From Palsa-1392 sp963819975 (lineage in GTDB: Bacteria > Verrucomicrobiota > Verrucomicrobiia > Chthoniobacterales > UBA10450), in NCBI GenBank assembly GCA_963819975.1, contig CAWFYE010000007.1:558001-622000 (forward strand): DNA of 64,000 bases, given 5' to 3'. The translations under genes were made by a program, and so were the position numbers. Positions 1-8,419 of this stretch are shown here, in pieces (position 1 is the stretch's first letter; every line of letters begins with the position of its first letter). The notes beneath the pieces are model-generated. The model was not told the DNA's origin. It did no database searches and saw nothing but the letters and a program-made list of their open reading frames with translations.

Positions 1-8
1 ACTGCGCC

Positions 9-428
9 ATGGACGTATCTCTCAAACAACTGGAAGAAGCAGTTGATCTTAAAAAGCAAATCAACCAACTGCAGAATCGACTTAACGCTGTCCTGCGCGG
101 ATCAAGCTCACCGAGTGCCGGGGCTAGCACCGCCAGCGCAGCCTCCACCAGCAGCAGTAGCGGCGGCGGAGGCGGTGGAACACGCAAACGGCGCCGGGGC
201 GGACTGTCCGCCGCTGGTCGCGAACGTATCGCTGCGGCGGCCCGCGCACGCTGGGCGCGGCAGAAGGCTGCCGCCGGTCAATCGTCGGCTTCCAAGTCGA
301 GCAGCAAGAAGTCGAGCAGCAAGAAATCAGGCGGCAAGAAAAAGGGTGGCATCAGCGCCGCCGGCCGCAAGAAACTCTCGCAGATGATGAAGGCCCGTTG
401 GGCCGCTCGTCGCAGAGGCCAGGGCTAG
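9..428 (+). CDS. small basic Ala/Ser/Lys-rich repeat protein, possibly DNA-binding
   Basis: A 139-residue, very basic protein. Residues 1-30 look like a short amphipathic helix or coiled coil (LKQLEEAVDLKKQINQLQNR). A Ser/Gly/Ala linker follows, then two copies of a motif of the form G-[LI]-SAAGR-[KR]-x6-ARWA, near residues 65-83 and 114-132, separated by a Ser/Lys-rich stretch. The charge and tandem basic repeats suggest nucleic-acid binding, as in histone-like tails, but that is inference. It converges with the Dop-like gene. The ATG lies only 8 bases into the window, so no ribosome site or promoter can be judged and a longer N terminus is possible. It is not Pup: it lacks a C-terminal GGE/GGQ and the acidic composition. 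Confidence 0.7.
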   Translation: MDVSLKQLEEAVDLKKQINQLQNRLNAVLRGSSSPSAGASTASAASTSSSSGGGGGGTRKRRRGGLSAAGRERIAAAARARWARQKAAAGQSSASKSSSKKSSSKKSGGKKKGGISAAGRKKLSQMMKARWAARRRGQG

Positions 429-465
429 TCGCCAAACTTAGATTTCGCGCGCATCGATCCGTGTT

Positions 466-1986
466 TCAGAGCGCGGCGACAACGCGAATAAATTCTCGAT
501 AATCCGCGGCCGCGCGCGCTGCCTCGTTCAGCGCCGCGAGCCGCGGATTGTCATTTGGCTCGGCCAGGTAGATCCGCTGCGGGCTCGTTCCGTCGGCAAA
601 AACAATCTCATCCCACTGGATGGAATTGATCTGGTCGTTAAAGCGCGCCACGGATCGCCCGCGGAAATAAGCCCGTGTATCTTCCGGCGGAGAAAAGATG
701 GCGTGTTTGATCTCGGATTCTGTCACGAAGCGGCGCATCGTGCCTTGACGAAGCAATTCATAAAAGAGGCCCGTTTCCGGCGCGATGTTGTGATACTCCA
801 AGTCGACTGATTGCAGCCAGGGATCGCTCCAGGATAATTGCTCCTCTGCACGGAGCGCTTCGAGGAGCTCTTTCTTGGCCACCCAATCAACCCGGTCGCG
901 GCAAAGCCCGATGTCTCGCTCCAGATCGTTCAGGACAGCTTCCCATTCCTGTAAAAGCCATCTGACTTCCAAGTCCGGTTCTGGCGCGGCTGCCTTGATC
1001 GCAGCCGCAAGGTAGATCCGTTGCACGTCAATCGCAGAGATCTTGCGACCGTCGGTTAGTTCTATGATCCAATCATAAGTCTGATCGCGGCTGATCGATT
1101 TCGTGGCGTCGATCGGTTGTGCGATTTCGAGCTGCGGAACGACCCCGCGCTCAATCAAGTCAAGGACGAGGGCGGTCGTCCCGATCTTGAGGGCAGTCGC
1201 CCACTCACTCATGTTGGCATCGCCCAGGATGACATGGAAACGCCGGTACTGACTGGCGTCGGCATGGGGCTCGTCACGCGTATTGACGAGAGGCCGCCGA
1301 TTCATCGTGTCGATACTCACGAGCACGGCAAAAAAGTCGGCCCGTTGCGAAATCTGGTAAATTCCAGGCTGCCCGGCCCCGCTTTCCGCCTCAATCCCCA
1401 TCTTGCCCGCACCCGCGAAGATCTGGCGGGTGACGAGAAAAGGAAGCACACCCGCAACGATCCGGTCCCAGGTCACATCGCGCCGCATCAGGTAGTTGTC
1501 GTGGCAACCGTAACTATGGCCCGAGAAGTCCGTGTTGTTCTTGTAGAGTCGGACCGCTTGCTCATTAGGCAGTTTCAAGTTCCGGCGCCGGGCGCATTCC
1601 GCCAGGATCCGCTCCCCGGCTTTGTCCTGCGCGACCAGGTCGCGCAAGGTAGTGCACTCCGGAGTCGAGTATTCGGGATGGGCATGGTCGTTGTAGAAAC
1701 GTGCCCCGTTACTCAGGACGAGGTCGCTCTTGATTTCCTCAAAGCTAAGCGGTCGCCGGCGGTCGATCTCGAAATAAGCCGACTCATCGGTATCCTGGAG
1801 CAATTCCGCGGCCCGGAACCCGCGCGCATCGCAATGCGGATCCTCGAGATCGTAATCCCATTTCATGTGGGCGCCATGCTCAGTGTAACCGCGCACCAGC
1901 TCGATCGATTCTGCGACCACGTCGACCGATTCCGCCCCATCGACCGTGATCCCGTACTCCGTTTCCAGCCCAAAGACGCGCCTCAT
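466..1986 (-). CDS. dop: Dop/PafA-family Pup deamidase/depupylase (Dop-like)
   Basis: About 506 residues, homologous to the glutamine-synthetase-like Dop/PafA enzymes of the Pup-proteasome pathway. Recognisable blocks are GLETEYGI at the N terminus (nucleotide/Mg site), NGARFYNDHAHPEYSTPE (containing the Asp that acts as nucleophile in Dop), YKNNTDFSGHSYGCHDNYL, NTRDEPHADA and GDANMSEWATALKIGTTALV. The C-terminal TRAYFRGRSVARFN block and the WDYDLEDP insertion resemble Dop (Pup deamidase/depupylase) more than the ligase PafA. The start is placed at MRRVFGLETEYG because the family begins there; an upstream in-frame ATG at 2034 would add 16 unrelated residues. It lies 60 bases downstream of hypE on the same strand. 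No pup or proteasome genes are visible nearby. Confidence 0.85.
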   Translation of the reverse strand: MRRVFGLETEYGITVDGAESVDVVAESIELVRGYTEHGAHMKWDYDLEDPHCDARGFRAAELLQDTDESAYFEIDRRRPLSFEEIKSDLVLSNGARFYNDHAHPEYSTPECTTLRDLVAQDKAGERILAECARRRNLKLPNEQAVRLYKNNTDFSGHSYGCHDNYLMRRDVTWDRIVAGVLPFLVTRQIFAGAGKMGIEAESGAGQPGIYQISQRADFFAVLVSIDTMNRRPLVNTRDEPHADASQYRRFHVILGDANMSEWATALKIGTTALVLDLIERGVVPQLEIAQPIDATKSISRDQTYDWIIELTDGRKISAIDVQRIYLAAAIKAAAPEPDLEVRWLLQEWEAVLNDLERDIGLCRDRVDWVAKKELLEALRAEEQLSWSDPWLQSVDLEYHNIAPETGLFYELLRQGTMRRFVTESEIKHAIFSPPEDTRAYFRGRSVARFNDQINSIQWDEIVFADGTSPQRIYLAEPNDNPRLAALNEAARAAADYREFIRVVAAL

Positions 1987-2046
1987 CGCCGCATAACATA
2001 CACAAGCCGTGCCCGCTAATCTTGCGCGGGGCAACCACTGGGTCGC

Positions 2047-3126
2047 CTAACAAATCCGCGGCAACTGCTCACCCGAGAGCATGTCGACCACCCGCGTGCC
2101 GCCGACCCGCGTCTTCATCGTGACAAAGCCGGCGTGATCGCTCACTACCCGGCCGATGACGGCGGCGTTTTTGCCTAACGGATGGTTGTGCATCGCCGCG
2201 AGGGCCGCGTCCGCTTCGTCCGGGGGAACGACTGCGATCAATTTCCCTTCATTGGCGACATACAGCGGGTCGAGCCCGAGAATTTCGCAGGCACCCTTTA
2301 CTTCCTCGCTGATCGGGACCGCCGCTTCCTGCAGGAGAACGCCGACCCCGGCCGATTGCGCGATCTCGGTCATCACACTCGTCACTCCGCCCCGGGTCGG
2401 GTCACGCAGCACGTGAACGTTGTGGCACGCTGCCAGGATGTTCTGGACCAGGCCATTGAGCGCGGCGGTATCGCTCGCGATCTCCGTTTCAAACTCCAAA
2501 CCCTCGCGTACCGACATGATGGCGATGCCGTGGACCGCAATCTCACCACTAATAATGATCTGATCACCAACCCGGGCGCGCGTTGGCTGGATATCGACGC
2601 CCGTCGGGACGATGCCGATGCCCGCCGTGTTGATGAAAATCTTGTCCGCCTTTCCCCGGTCAACCACCTTGGTGTCACCAGTCACGAGCTGCACGCCGGC
2701 CTCGTCGGCCGCGGCTCGCATCGATTGCACGATGCGCCAGAAATCCTCCATCGGCAGGCCTTCTTCGAGAATGAAACCGACCGAGAGATAAAGCGGCCTG
2801 GCGCCGCACATCGCGAGGTCGTTCACCGTCCCGTGGACCGCAAGGCTCCCGATGTTGCCGCCGGGGAAAAAGATCGGACTAACGACATAGGAATCGGTGC
2901 TGAAGGCGACTCGCCCTTCCCCTAACGAGAAGATGGCTCCGTCGTGGAGCGGTGCGAGCAGTTCGTTGCTAAACTGCGGCGCAATGATCTGCGAAATCAG
3001 CCGGTGACTCAGTTTCCCGCCGCTTCCGTGAGCGAGGACAATCTCCTTGTAGTCAGTGATCGGAAGCGGACAGCTGGCCGTCAGCAGATTTTCGTTTTCG
3101 GGCGAGGCCGGTTCGCTAGGTGACAT
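2047..3126 (-). CDS. hypE: hydrogenase maturation protein HypE
   Basis: A 359-residue HypE, the ATP-dependent enzyme that dehydrates a carbamoylated C-terminal cysteine to thiocyanate, giving the cyanide ligands of the NiFe site. Visible features are HGSGGKLSHRLI near the N terminus, the AIR-synthase-like segments FSTDSYVVSPIFFPGGNIG and RDPTRGGVTSVMTEIA, and the invariant C-terminal PRIC ending on the functional Cys. Length is normal. Its start overlaps the end of the SIS-domain gene by 11 bases, so the two are probably translationally coupled. It is the last hyp gene of the locus. Its stop codon lies inside one near-copy of the recurrent TCGTTAGGC-type motif. Confidence 0.96.
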   Translation of the reverse strand: MSPSEPASPENENLLTASCPLPITDYKEIVLAHGSGGKLSHRLISQIIAPQFSNELLAPLHDGAIFSLGEGRVAFSTDSYVVSPIFFPGGNIGSLAVHGTVNDLAMCGARPLYLSVGFILEEGLPMEDFWRIVQSMRAAADEAGVQLVTGDTKVVDRGKADKIFINTAGIGIVPTGVDIQPTRARVGDQIIISGEIAVHGIAIMSVREGLEFETEIASDTAALNGLVQNILAACHNVHVLRDPTRGGVTSVMTEIAQSAGVGVLLQEAAVPISEEVKGACEILGLDPLYVANEGKLIAVVPPDEADAALAAMHNHPLGKNAAVIGRVVSDHAGFVTMKTRVGGTRVVDMLSGEQLPRIC

Positions 3127-3742
3127 CCTCTGCCCCTAACGCGATGTGCACCAAATCCCAAATGATATGGACCGCGGTCGCATGCGCTTCCTGGATGCGG
3201 TGAATGCTGAAGGAGGGTACGATGTAACAGTAATCGGCCACCTCGGGAAAACGTCCGCCATCTTTCCCAGAAAAGGCAATGCTGAGCATTTTTTTGCTGC
3301 GCGCTTCCTCGAGCGCGTAGATCAGGTTGGGGGACTTCCCGCTGCTGCTGAAAACCATCGCGACATCGTTTGGGGTGGCCTGGAGCCGGATTTGATTGAC
3401 GTAGACCCGGGTGAAATCGATGTCGTTACTAATCGCGGTCATGGTCGCGATATCGGTCATGAGCGGGATGGCGGGGAAGGCGAGCCGCTTCTCTATGATC
3501 GGGTGATTGAATTCAACCGCAATGTGGAGGGCGTCGCAGAGGCTGCCGCCGTTGCCCATGACAAAAAGCCGGCCGCCTTTCTCGAATCGTTCCGCGAGCG
3601 CACGCGACATTTCGTCGAGCGAATCGGCATAGCTGGCGAAGAACTTCTCCTTCGTCTCCATGCTCTCGGCGCATTTGCGCAGGACTTTTTCGCGGAACGG
3701 CTCCGTCAGCCGATCGGTGGCCGTCTCGAGCGTGGCACTCAT
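3116..3742 (-). CDS. SIS-domain phosphosugar isomerase-like protein (GmhA-like) in hyp operon
   Basis: A 208-residue single SIS-domain protein related to sedoheptulose-7-phosphate isomerase GmhA. The SIS core is seen in GRLFVMGNGGSLCDALHIAVEF and VFSSSGKSPNLIYALEEA, and the C-terminal HxxxHxxWD-like segment (AHATAVHIIWDLVH) matches GmhA-type proteins. It sits between hypD (2 bases upstream) and hypE (overlapping), so it is clearly part of the hydrogenase operon rather than an LPS locus. SIS proteins at this position are, from memory, recurrent in group 1h hydrogenase loci, but their role in maturation is not established. A sugar-phosphate isomerase activity cannot be assumed from sequence alone. 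Confidence 0.85.
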   Translation of the reverse strand: MSATLETATDRLTEPFREKVLRKCAESMETKEKFFASYADSLDEMSRALAERFEKGGRLFVMGNGGSLCDALHIAVEFNHPIIEKRLAFPAIPLMTDIATMTAISNDIDFTRVYVNQIRLQATPNDVAMVFSSSGKSPNLIYALEEARSKKMLSIAFSGKDGGRFPEVADYCYIVPSFSIHRIQEAHATAVHIIWDLVHIALGAEDVT

Positions 3743-3744
3743 AA

Positions 3745-4884
3745 TCAGTCCGCGCTGGCGAGCGCTGCTCGGTCGTTAGGCTGAATCCCCGACCGCTCGA
3801 GATGGCGGCCGTAAGCGTAGTAGGCCGCACAGGCGCCCTCGGCCGAGACCATGGTCGCGCCTAACGGGTGCTCCGGATTGCAAAGCGTGCCGAAGGCCGG
3901 GCAATCGTGTGGCTTTTTGACCCCGCGGAGGACGAGTCCGCTGATGCAGATCTCCGGTTCCTTGGTGTCGATCTCCCGCACATCGAAGAGTCGCTCGGCG
4001 TCATGTTCGTGAAATTCGTAGCGCAGTTTGTAGCCGCTTTTTGGAATCGACCCGACGCCGCGCCATTTCCGGTCGCCGACCTCGAAGACCTTGTTGACCA
4101 AATCCTGCGCGACCTTGTTGCCGTCGCGACTAACGACCCGCGGATATTGGTTTTCCACTTCCGATTTGCCCGCTTCGAGCTGGCGAACGGTCATGAGAGT
4201 GCCCTCGAGAATATCGATCGGTTCGAAGCCGGTAATGACAATCGGCACCTTATAGCGCGACGCGATCGGCTCGTATTCGCGATAGCCCATAACGGTGCAG
4301 ACGTGGCCGGGCCCGAGAAATCCCTGCACCCGGTTAAGAGGCGACTGGAGGATCGAAGCGATCGCGGGCGGGACGAGGACATGCGAGACGAGAACGGAGA
4401 AATTCTTGATCCCTTGCTGGTGTGCCTGCCAGACGGCCATCGCGTTGCCCGGCGCGGTCGTTTCGAAGCCGATGGCGAAGAAGACAACTTTTTTCTCGGG
4501 GTTGGCGCGCGCGATCTTCAAGCAGTCGATCGGGGAATAGACCACCCGCACGTCGGCACCGCGCGATTTTAGGATCAAGAGATCGTCCTGCGAGCCGGGC
4601 ACGCGCAGCATGTCGCCAAAGGAGCAGAAAATGACTTCCGTCCGGCGCGCGATCTCGAGCGCCTTGTCGATCATCTCAAGCGAGGTCACGCAGACCGGGC
4701 AACCCGGGCCGTGGACCAGTTCGATCTCGTTAGGCAAAAGGCGGTCGATCCCGTATTTGACGATTGAATGGGTCTGTCCGCCGCACACTTCCATCAGGAC
4801 CCAGGGCTTGGTCACAACGCGTCGAATTTCTTCGACGACTTTTCCAGCGAGGGCTTCGTCGCGATATTCGTCGAGGTATTTCAT
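3745..4884 (-). CDS. hypD: hydrogenase maturation protein HypD
   Basis: A 379-residue HypD, the [4Fe-4S] scaffold on which, with HypC, the Fe(CN)2CO unit is assembled. Signature motifs are MEVCGGQTHSI (catalytic Cys), GPGCPVCVT, CSFGDMLRVPGS, GFETTAP, GFLGPGHVC and the C-terminal cysteines in CPAFGTLCNPEHPLGA, which bind the cluster in the family. Length is typical. It overlaps hypC by 4 bases (ATGA), implying coupled translation, and is 2 bases from the SIS gene. It carries two perfect copies of the TCGTTAGGC motif. Confidence 0.97.
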   Translation of the reverse strand: MKYLDEYRDEALAGKVVEEIRRVVTKPWVLMEVCGGQTHSIVKYGIDRLLPNEIELVHGPGCPVCVTSLEMIDKALEIARRTEVIFCSFGDMLRVPGSQDDLLILKSRGADVRVVYSPIDCLKIARANPEKKVVFFAIGFETTAPGNAMAVWQAHQQGIKNFSVLVSHVLVPPAIASILQSPLNRVQGFLGPGHVCTVMGYREYEPIASRYKVPIVITGFEPIDILEGTLMTVRQLEAGKSEVENQYPRVVSRDGNKVAQDLVNKVFEVGDRKWRGVGSIPKSGYKLRYEFHEHDAERLFDVREIDTKEPEICISGLVLRGVKKPHDCPAFGTLCNPEHPLGATMVSAEGACAAYYAYGRHLERSGIQPNDRAALASAD

Positions 4885-5168
4885 GCGACCTTTGAGATCG
4901 GCCCAGGCTCATCCGGCACATCCGGGACGTCCAGTTCGGTCAGTTGCTCCATCCGCTCCAGCGCCTGGTAGGTCCGGGCCGCCTCCGCTTCGTCTACTTT
5001 GCTGAGCGCAAAGCCGACGTGGACCAGCACGTAATCGCCCATCCCGACCTCGGGCGTGTACTCGAGGCAAACCTGTTTGACGATCCCGCCGAAGTTCGCT
5101 TTTCCCATCCGGACGCCGTTCGCGTCGGTGCTGATTTCAATGAGTTTCCCGGGAATCGCCAGACACAT
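4881..5168 (-). CDS. hypC: hydrogenase maturation chaperone HypC
   Basis: A 95-residue HypC/HupF-family chaperone that carries the Fe(CN)2CO precursor with HypD and delivers it to the large subunit. The N terminus MCLAIPGKL has the invariant Cys2, and GDYVLVHVGFALSKVDEAEA is the family's second hallmark. An AGGAGA ribosome-binding site 6 bases before the ATG fixes the start. It overlaps hypD by 4 bases, and its N-terminal coding part overlaps the end of a second HypC-like gene by 32 bases. Confidence 0.95.
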   Translation of the reverse strand: MCLAIPGKLIEISTDANGVRMGKANFGGIVKQVCLEYTPEVGMGDYVLVHVGFALSKVDEAEAARTYQALERMEQLTELDVPDVPDEPGPISKVA

Positions 5169-5364
5169 GTTTTGTCTCCTTTGGGGGCGGCCCGGCGACC
5201 CTGCTTATCGCCACACCGTCACAGATTAAGACTCTATCACCTCGCACGGCATCCGTCAGGAGTCCGAGCGGGATTTTCTTGGTCGCGCCATGAACCCGGA
5301 TCCTGCCCATCGGGACGCCCTCTTCCGAGGTAATCTCGATGATTTCGCCGTAAACCAGGTTCAT
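5137..5364 (-). CDS. HypC/HupF-like paralogue lacking the catalytic cysteine
   Basis: A 75-residue protein with a HypC-like beta-barrel pattern: MNLVYGEIIEI at the start, then MGRIRVHGATKKIPLG and GDRVLICDGVAISRV, which match GKANFGGIVKQV and GDYVLVHVGFALSKV of the true HypC next door. The invariant Cys2 of HypC is replaced (MNL instead of MCL), so it cannot hold the iron precursor in the usual way. It overlaps hypF by ATGA and hypC by 32 bases, so it is co-translated with the maturation set. It may be an auxiliary chaperone specific to this hydrogenase type; that is inference. Confidence 0.85.
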   Translation of the reverse strand: MNLVYGEIIEITSEEGVPMGRIRVHGATKKIPLGLLTDAVRGDRVLICDGVAISRVAGPPPKETKHVSGDSRETH

Positions 5365-7610
5365 GTCGGCCCTCGGATGGGGCGGTTGGCCAGCCAGACT
5401 TGTCCGAGCGCGATCCCACCGTCGTTAGGCGGGACGCGTTGCTGCCAGTAGGGGGCAAAGCCCGCGGCTCTCAGTCGATCGATCGTGCGCTCGGTCAAAA
5501 AGCGATTCTGAAAACATCCGCCGCTGAGAGCGACGTTGGATTTCTCAAAACGGCGAGCGACCGCGACGATCACGTCCGAGAGCATGTTGTGGAAACGGGC
5601 TGCGATCACCCCGGGGTCGACCTTTTGCGCTCGGTCGTCGAGCAACGCGCGGATAGCTGGCTCCCAATCGATCACCGCCGGTTCCGTTTCGCCGAGGGCG
5701 AAAGGGTAACTGCCGGAAGTCGCAGAATTGATCGCGAATTCCAGTTCCATCGCGGCCTGACCTTCAAAGGTCGAGCGCGCGCGCAATCCCGCAAGCGCTG
5801 CAACGCCGTCGAAGAGCCGACCCGCACTCGAGGTGAGCGGAGAATTGACCTGGCGGTTGAGCATGCCGCGCAAAGTTTTCCGCTCCGCGACGGTGAATTG
5901 ATCGAGGAGATCTTCGCGTTCCCACAGGTCTTCCCCAAAACTTTCCTGGAGCATGCCGAGGGCGCTCCGGCGCGGTTCTTTGATTGCCGCATCGCCGCCG
6001 GCCAGGCGAAAAGTGCGCAGGTGCGCGACGCGCCGGCAGGATTGCTGTTCGACGAGGAAAAACTCTCCGCCCCAGACGGTTCTATCCGTTCCATAACCGG
6101 TCCCGTCCCATGCCACGCCGAGAAGCGGCGGTTCGAGTTCATTTTCCGCCATACAGGAAGCGATGTGGGCCCAATGATGTTGCACGCCCACTTTCCGCCC
6201 CGGCTGCTGCTGGGCGTATTTGGTCGAGAGATATTCCGGATGCAGATCGTGCGCGATAATCTTCGGCTGCGCCTCGTAGAGCCGCGGCAAATCCACCACC
6301 GAGCGACTGAAGGCGTCGTGCGCCTGATTCGTCGCGAGATCGCCGATGTGCTGACTGACAAAAACGTTTTTTTCCACGCAGAGCGCGACCGCGTTTTTTA
6401 AATGCGCGCCGACTGCGAGCACCGTCGGTTGCGCATCGCGCAGGGTAATCGGAAGCGGGGCGTAACCGCGGGCTCGGCGGAGCATCATTTCGCGCCCGGC
6501 TATTACCCGGACAATCGAGTCATCGACGTGCCTGACGATCGGGCGATCGTGCACGAGAAAGAAATCGGCCACGCCGGCCAGGCGTTCGACTGCTTCGTCT
6601 TCGTCGACGCAGATCGGTTCGTCGCTCAGGTTGCCGCTGGTCGCGACGAGCGGGAAATCCAGTTCGCGCAGGAGCAGATGATGCAGCGGCGAATGGGGGA
6701 ACATGATGCCGAGATTCGGATTGCCGGGAGCAATTGCGGATAGTCCATCGCGGAACGCTGATTGTCGGAGAAGAACAATCGGAGATTCCGGGGAGGTGAG
6801 CAGCCATTCTTCTAATTCGGAAACTTCGCAACAATCGCGGACAGATTTGATGGACGGAAACATGAGCGCGAAAGGTTTCTCTTCGCGGTGCTTGCGCTCG
6901 CGGAGACGGAGGACGGCTTCGTTATTGCGGGCATCGACGAGCAATTGGAAACCGCCGATCCCCTTGAGCGCAACAATGCGACCGGCGCGAATTTCTTCCG
7001 CGGCCCGCCAAAGGACGTCGTCCGCGCCGGCGACCGTTTTGCCTAACGAATCCCAAAATTGCAGTTGCGGCCCGCAGCGCGGGCAGGCGGTCGGCTCGGC
7101 GTGGAAACGGCGATCGCCCGGATCGTGATATTCGCGCTCGCAGTCCTCGCACATCGCGAACTTCTTCATCGAAGTGTTGGCCCGATCGTAGGGGAGCGCC
7201 TCGATGATTGAGAAACGAGGTCCGCAATTTGTGCAGTTGGTAAAGGGATAGCGGAAGCGGCGATCGGCCGGGTCGAAGATCTCGCGCAGACAGTCGTTGC
7301 AGGTCGCGATATCCGGCATTATCAGCGCGCTCTTCCCGCCTTGATCTGTGCTTTCCCGAATCGCGAATTTCTCATAACCGAGCGGGTCGAGCAGCGAAGA
7401 CTCGCAAGTCTGGATGATGGCGCGCGGCGGCTTTTCCGTGCGCAGACGCCGCGCGAAATCGGAAAGCCTTTCCGGCGCGCCTTCGATCTCAATGAAAACG
7501 CCCTGTGCGGAATTGATCACCCAGCCGTCGAGCGCCAGTTCGGTCGCCAGCCGATAGACGAAAGGCCGGAATCCGACGCCCTGCACGGCGCCGCGCACGA
7601 TGAATTTCAT
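5361..7610 (-). CDS. hypF: carbamoyltransferase HypF
   Basis: About 749 residues. HypF makes the thiocarbamate on HypE from carbamoyl phosphate. Domains in order: acylphosphatase (VRGAVQGVGFRPFVYRLA) at residues 1-90; two zinc-finger-like CxxC motifs (CNDCLREIF...CTNCGPRF and CEDCEREYH...CPRCGPQL) at about 95-180; a YrdC-like domain around KGIGGFQLLVDARN to VRHVDDSIVRV; and a C-terminal Kae1-like domain (HHWAHIASCMAENE, WDGTGYG, SGGCFQNRFL). I place the start at the ATG at 7610 because it begins directly at the acylphosphatase and has GAAGG just upstream. A GTG at 7643 that overlaps the permease stop would add 11 residues. Confidence 0.95.
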   Translation of the reverse strand: MKFIVRGAVQGVGFRPFVYRLATELALDGWVINSAQGVFIEIEGAPERLSDFARRLRTEKPPRAIIQTCESSLLDPLGYEKFAIRESTDQGGKSALIMPDIATCNDCLREIFDPADRRFRYPFTNCTNCGPRFSIIEALPYDRANTSMKKFAMCEDCEREYHDPGDRRFHAEPTACPRCGPQLQFWDSLGKTVAGADDVLWRAAEEIRAGRIVALKGIGGFQLLVDARNNEAVLRLRERKHREEKPFALMFPSIKSVRDCCEVSELEEWLLTSPESPIVLLRQSAFRDGLSAIAPGNPNLGIMFPHSPLHHLLLRELDFPLVATSGNLSDEPICVDEDEAVERLAGVADFFLVHDRPIVRHVDDSIVRVIAGREMMLRRARGYAPLPITLRDAQPTVLAVGAHLKNAVALCVEKNVFVSQHIGDLATNQAHDAFSRSVVDLPRLYEAQPKIIAHDLHPEYLSTKYAQQQPGRKVGVQHHWAHIASCMAENELEPPLLGVAWDGTGYGTDRTVWGGEFFLVEQQSCRRVAHLRTFRLAGGDAAIKEPRRSALGMLQESFGEDLWEREDLLDQFTVAERKTLRGMLNRQVNSPLTSSAGRLFDGVAALAGLRARSTFEGQAAMELEFAINSATSGSYPFALGETEPAVIDWEPAIRALLDDRAQKVDPGVIAARFHNMLSDVIVAVARRFEKSNVALSGGCFQNRFLTERTIDRLRAAGFAPYWQQRVPPNDGGIALGQVWLANRPIRGPT

Positions 7611-7639
7611 TCGCCTTCGAGCGGAGGCGAGGCCGGGTT

Positions 7640-8419
7640 TCACCGTGTGAAAAGGCCGTCGACGAAGCCGATCTGGTAGACGAGGAACAATCCGAAACCG
7701 AGACTGAGGACGCCCGCTGCCGTTCCGAGGTGACGGTGCAAAAACCGGAACCGAGTGGAATAGGAAACTGGCACCGCGATCGCGGCCGTGATCAGCATCA
7801 TGCCGGCGATCGTGCCGACTCCGAAGACGAGCAAATAAGCCACCGCCCAGAACGGATCGTGAATGATCGGCAGGACGAGGAGTGCGATCGCGGCCGACCC
7901 GGCGAGGCCATGCACAATTCCGATAATCAACGGACGGAACGCCTGGTAAAATCTGGAACGGCCAAACCAGCGGTCGAGTTTCGCGGGTGGGACAGATTCC
8001 TCAGGATGTCCATGGCTCGCGTGCTCGTGCCCGTGGTTGTGGCTGTGCACGTAGTCGCCGTGCAGGTGGGCGTGCTGATGAACGTTGTTCGGCCCGCACT
8101 CCGCGCTCACCTCTTCGACCGCGCGAAAGGTGGCCTTCAGGTTCATCCCCCCGAGCAGGATTAACATCAGCGCGACTCCAAATTCCAGGCTCATCCCGAG
8201 CCGTTCCGGAACGACGATGCCGAAGAGAATAATCGCGCCGCCGATCGCGAGCAGGGTCAGGCTATGCCCGATCCCCCAGAAAATTCCGGTCCAAGCCGCA
8301 CTCCCAATGTTACGTTGTCGACTGACAATGGTGCTAACGGCCACCACATGATCGGGATCGGTCGCGTGCCGCATCCCAAGGAAGAAACCGAAGAGCAAAA
8401 TGGGAAAGAGCGCGCTCAT
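7640..8419 (-). CDS. nickel permease, NicO/UreH-like, with His-rich loop
   Basis: A 259-residue membrane protein with about six hydrophobic segments. The first contains GMRHATDPDHVVAVSTI, the HxxxxDH-type metal-entry motif of nickel/cobalt permeases. A central hydrophilic loop (about residues 110-140) is very rich in histidine (HQHAHLHGDYVHSHNHGHEH), typical of Ni-handling proteins. It lies inside the hyp operon between hypA (4-base overlap) and hypF, so delivery of nickel for the hydrogenase is the obvious role. The exact family (NicO, UreH or HupE-like) cannot be decided by eye. Confidence 0.88.
   Translation of the reverse strand: MSALFPILLFGFFLGMRHATDPDHVVAVSTIVSRQRNIGSAAWTGIFWGIGHSLTLLAIGGAIILFGIVVPERLGMSLEFGVALMLILLGGMNLKATFRAVEEVSAECGPNNVHQHAHLHGDYVHSHNHGHEHASHGHPEESVPPAKLDRWFGRSRFYQAFRPLIIGIVHGLAGSAAIALLVLPIIHDPFWAVAYLLVFGVGTIAGMMLITAAIAVPVSYSTRFRFLHRHLGTAAGVLSLGFGLFLVYQIGFVDGLFTR

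Noticed and set aside
9..428. Pup, because it lies next to dop
   Set aside because: The protein is strongly basic, 139 residues long and ends RRRGQG, not the acidic 60-70-residue Pup with terminal GGQ/GGE.
1117..2019. 300-residue plus-strand open frame opposite dop
   Set aside because: Antisense shadow of a well-supported Dop-family gene; no recognisable domain.
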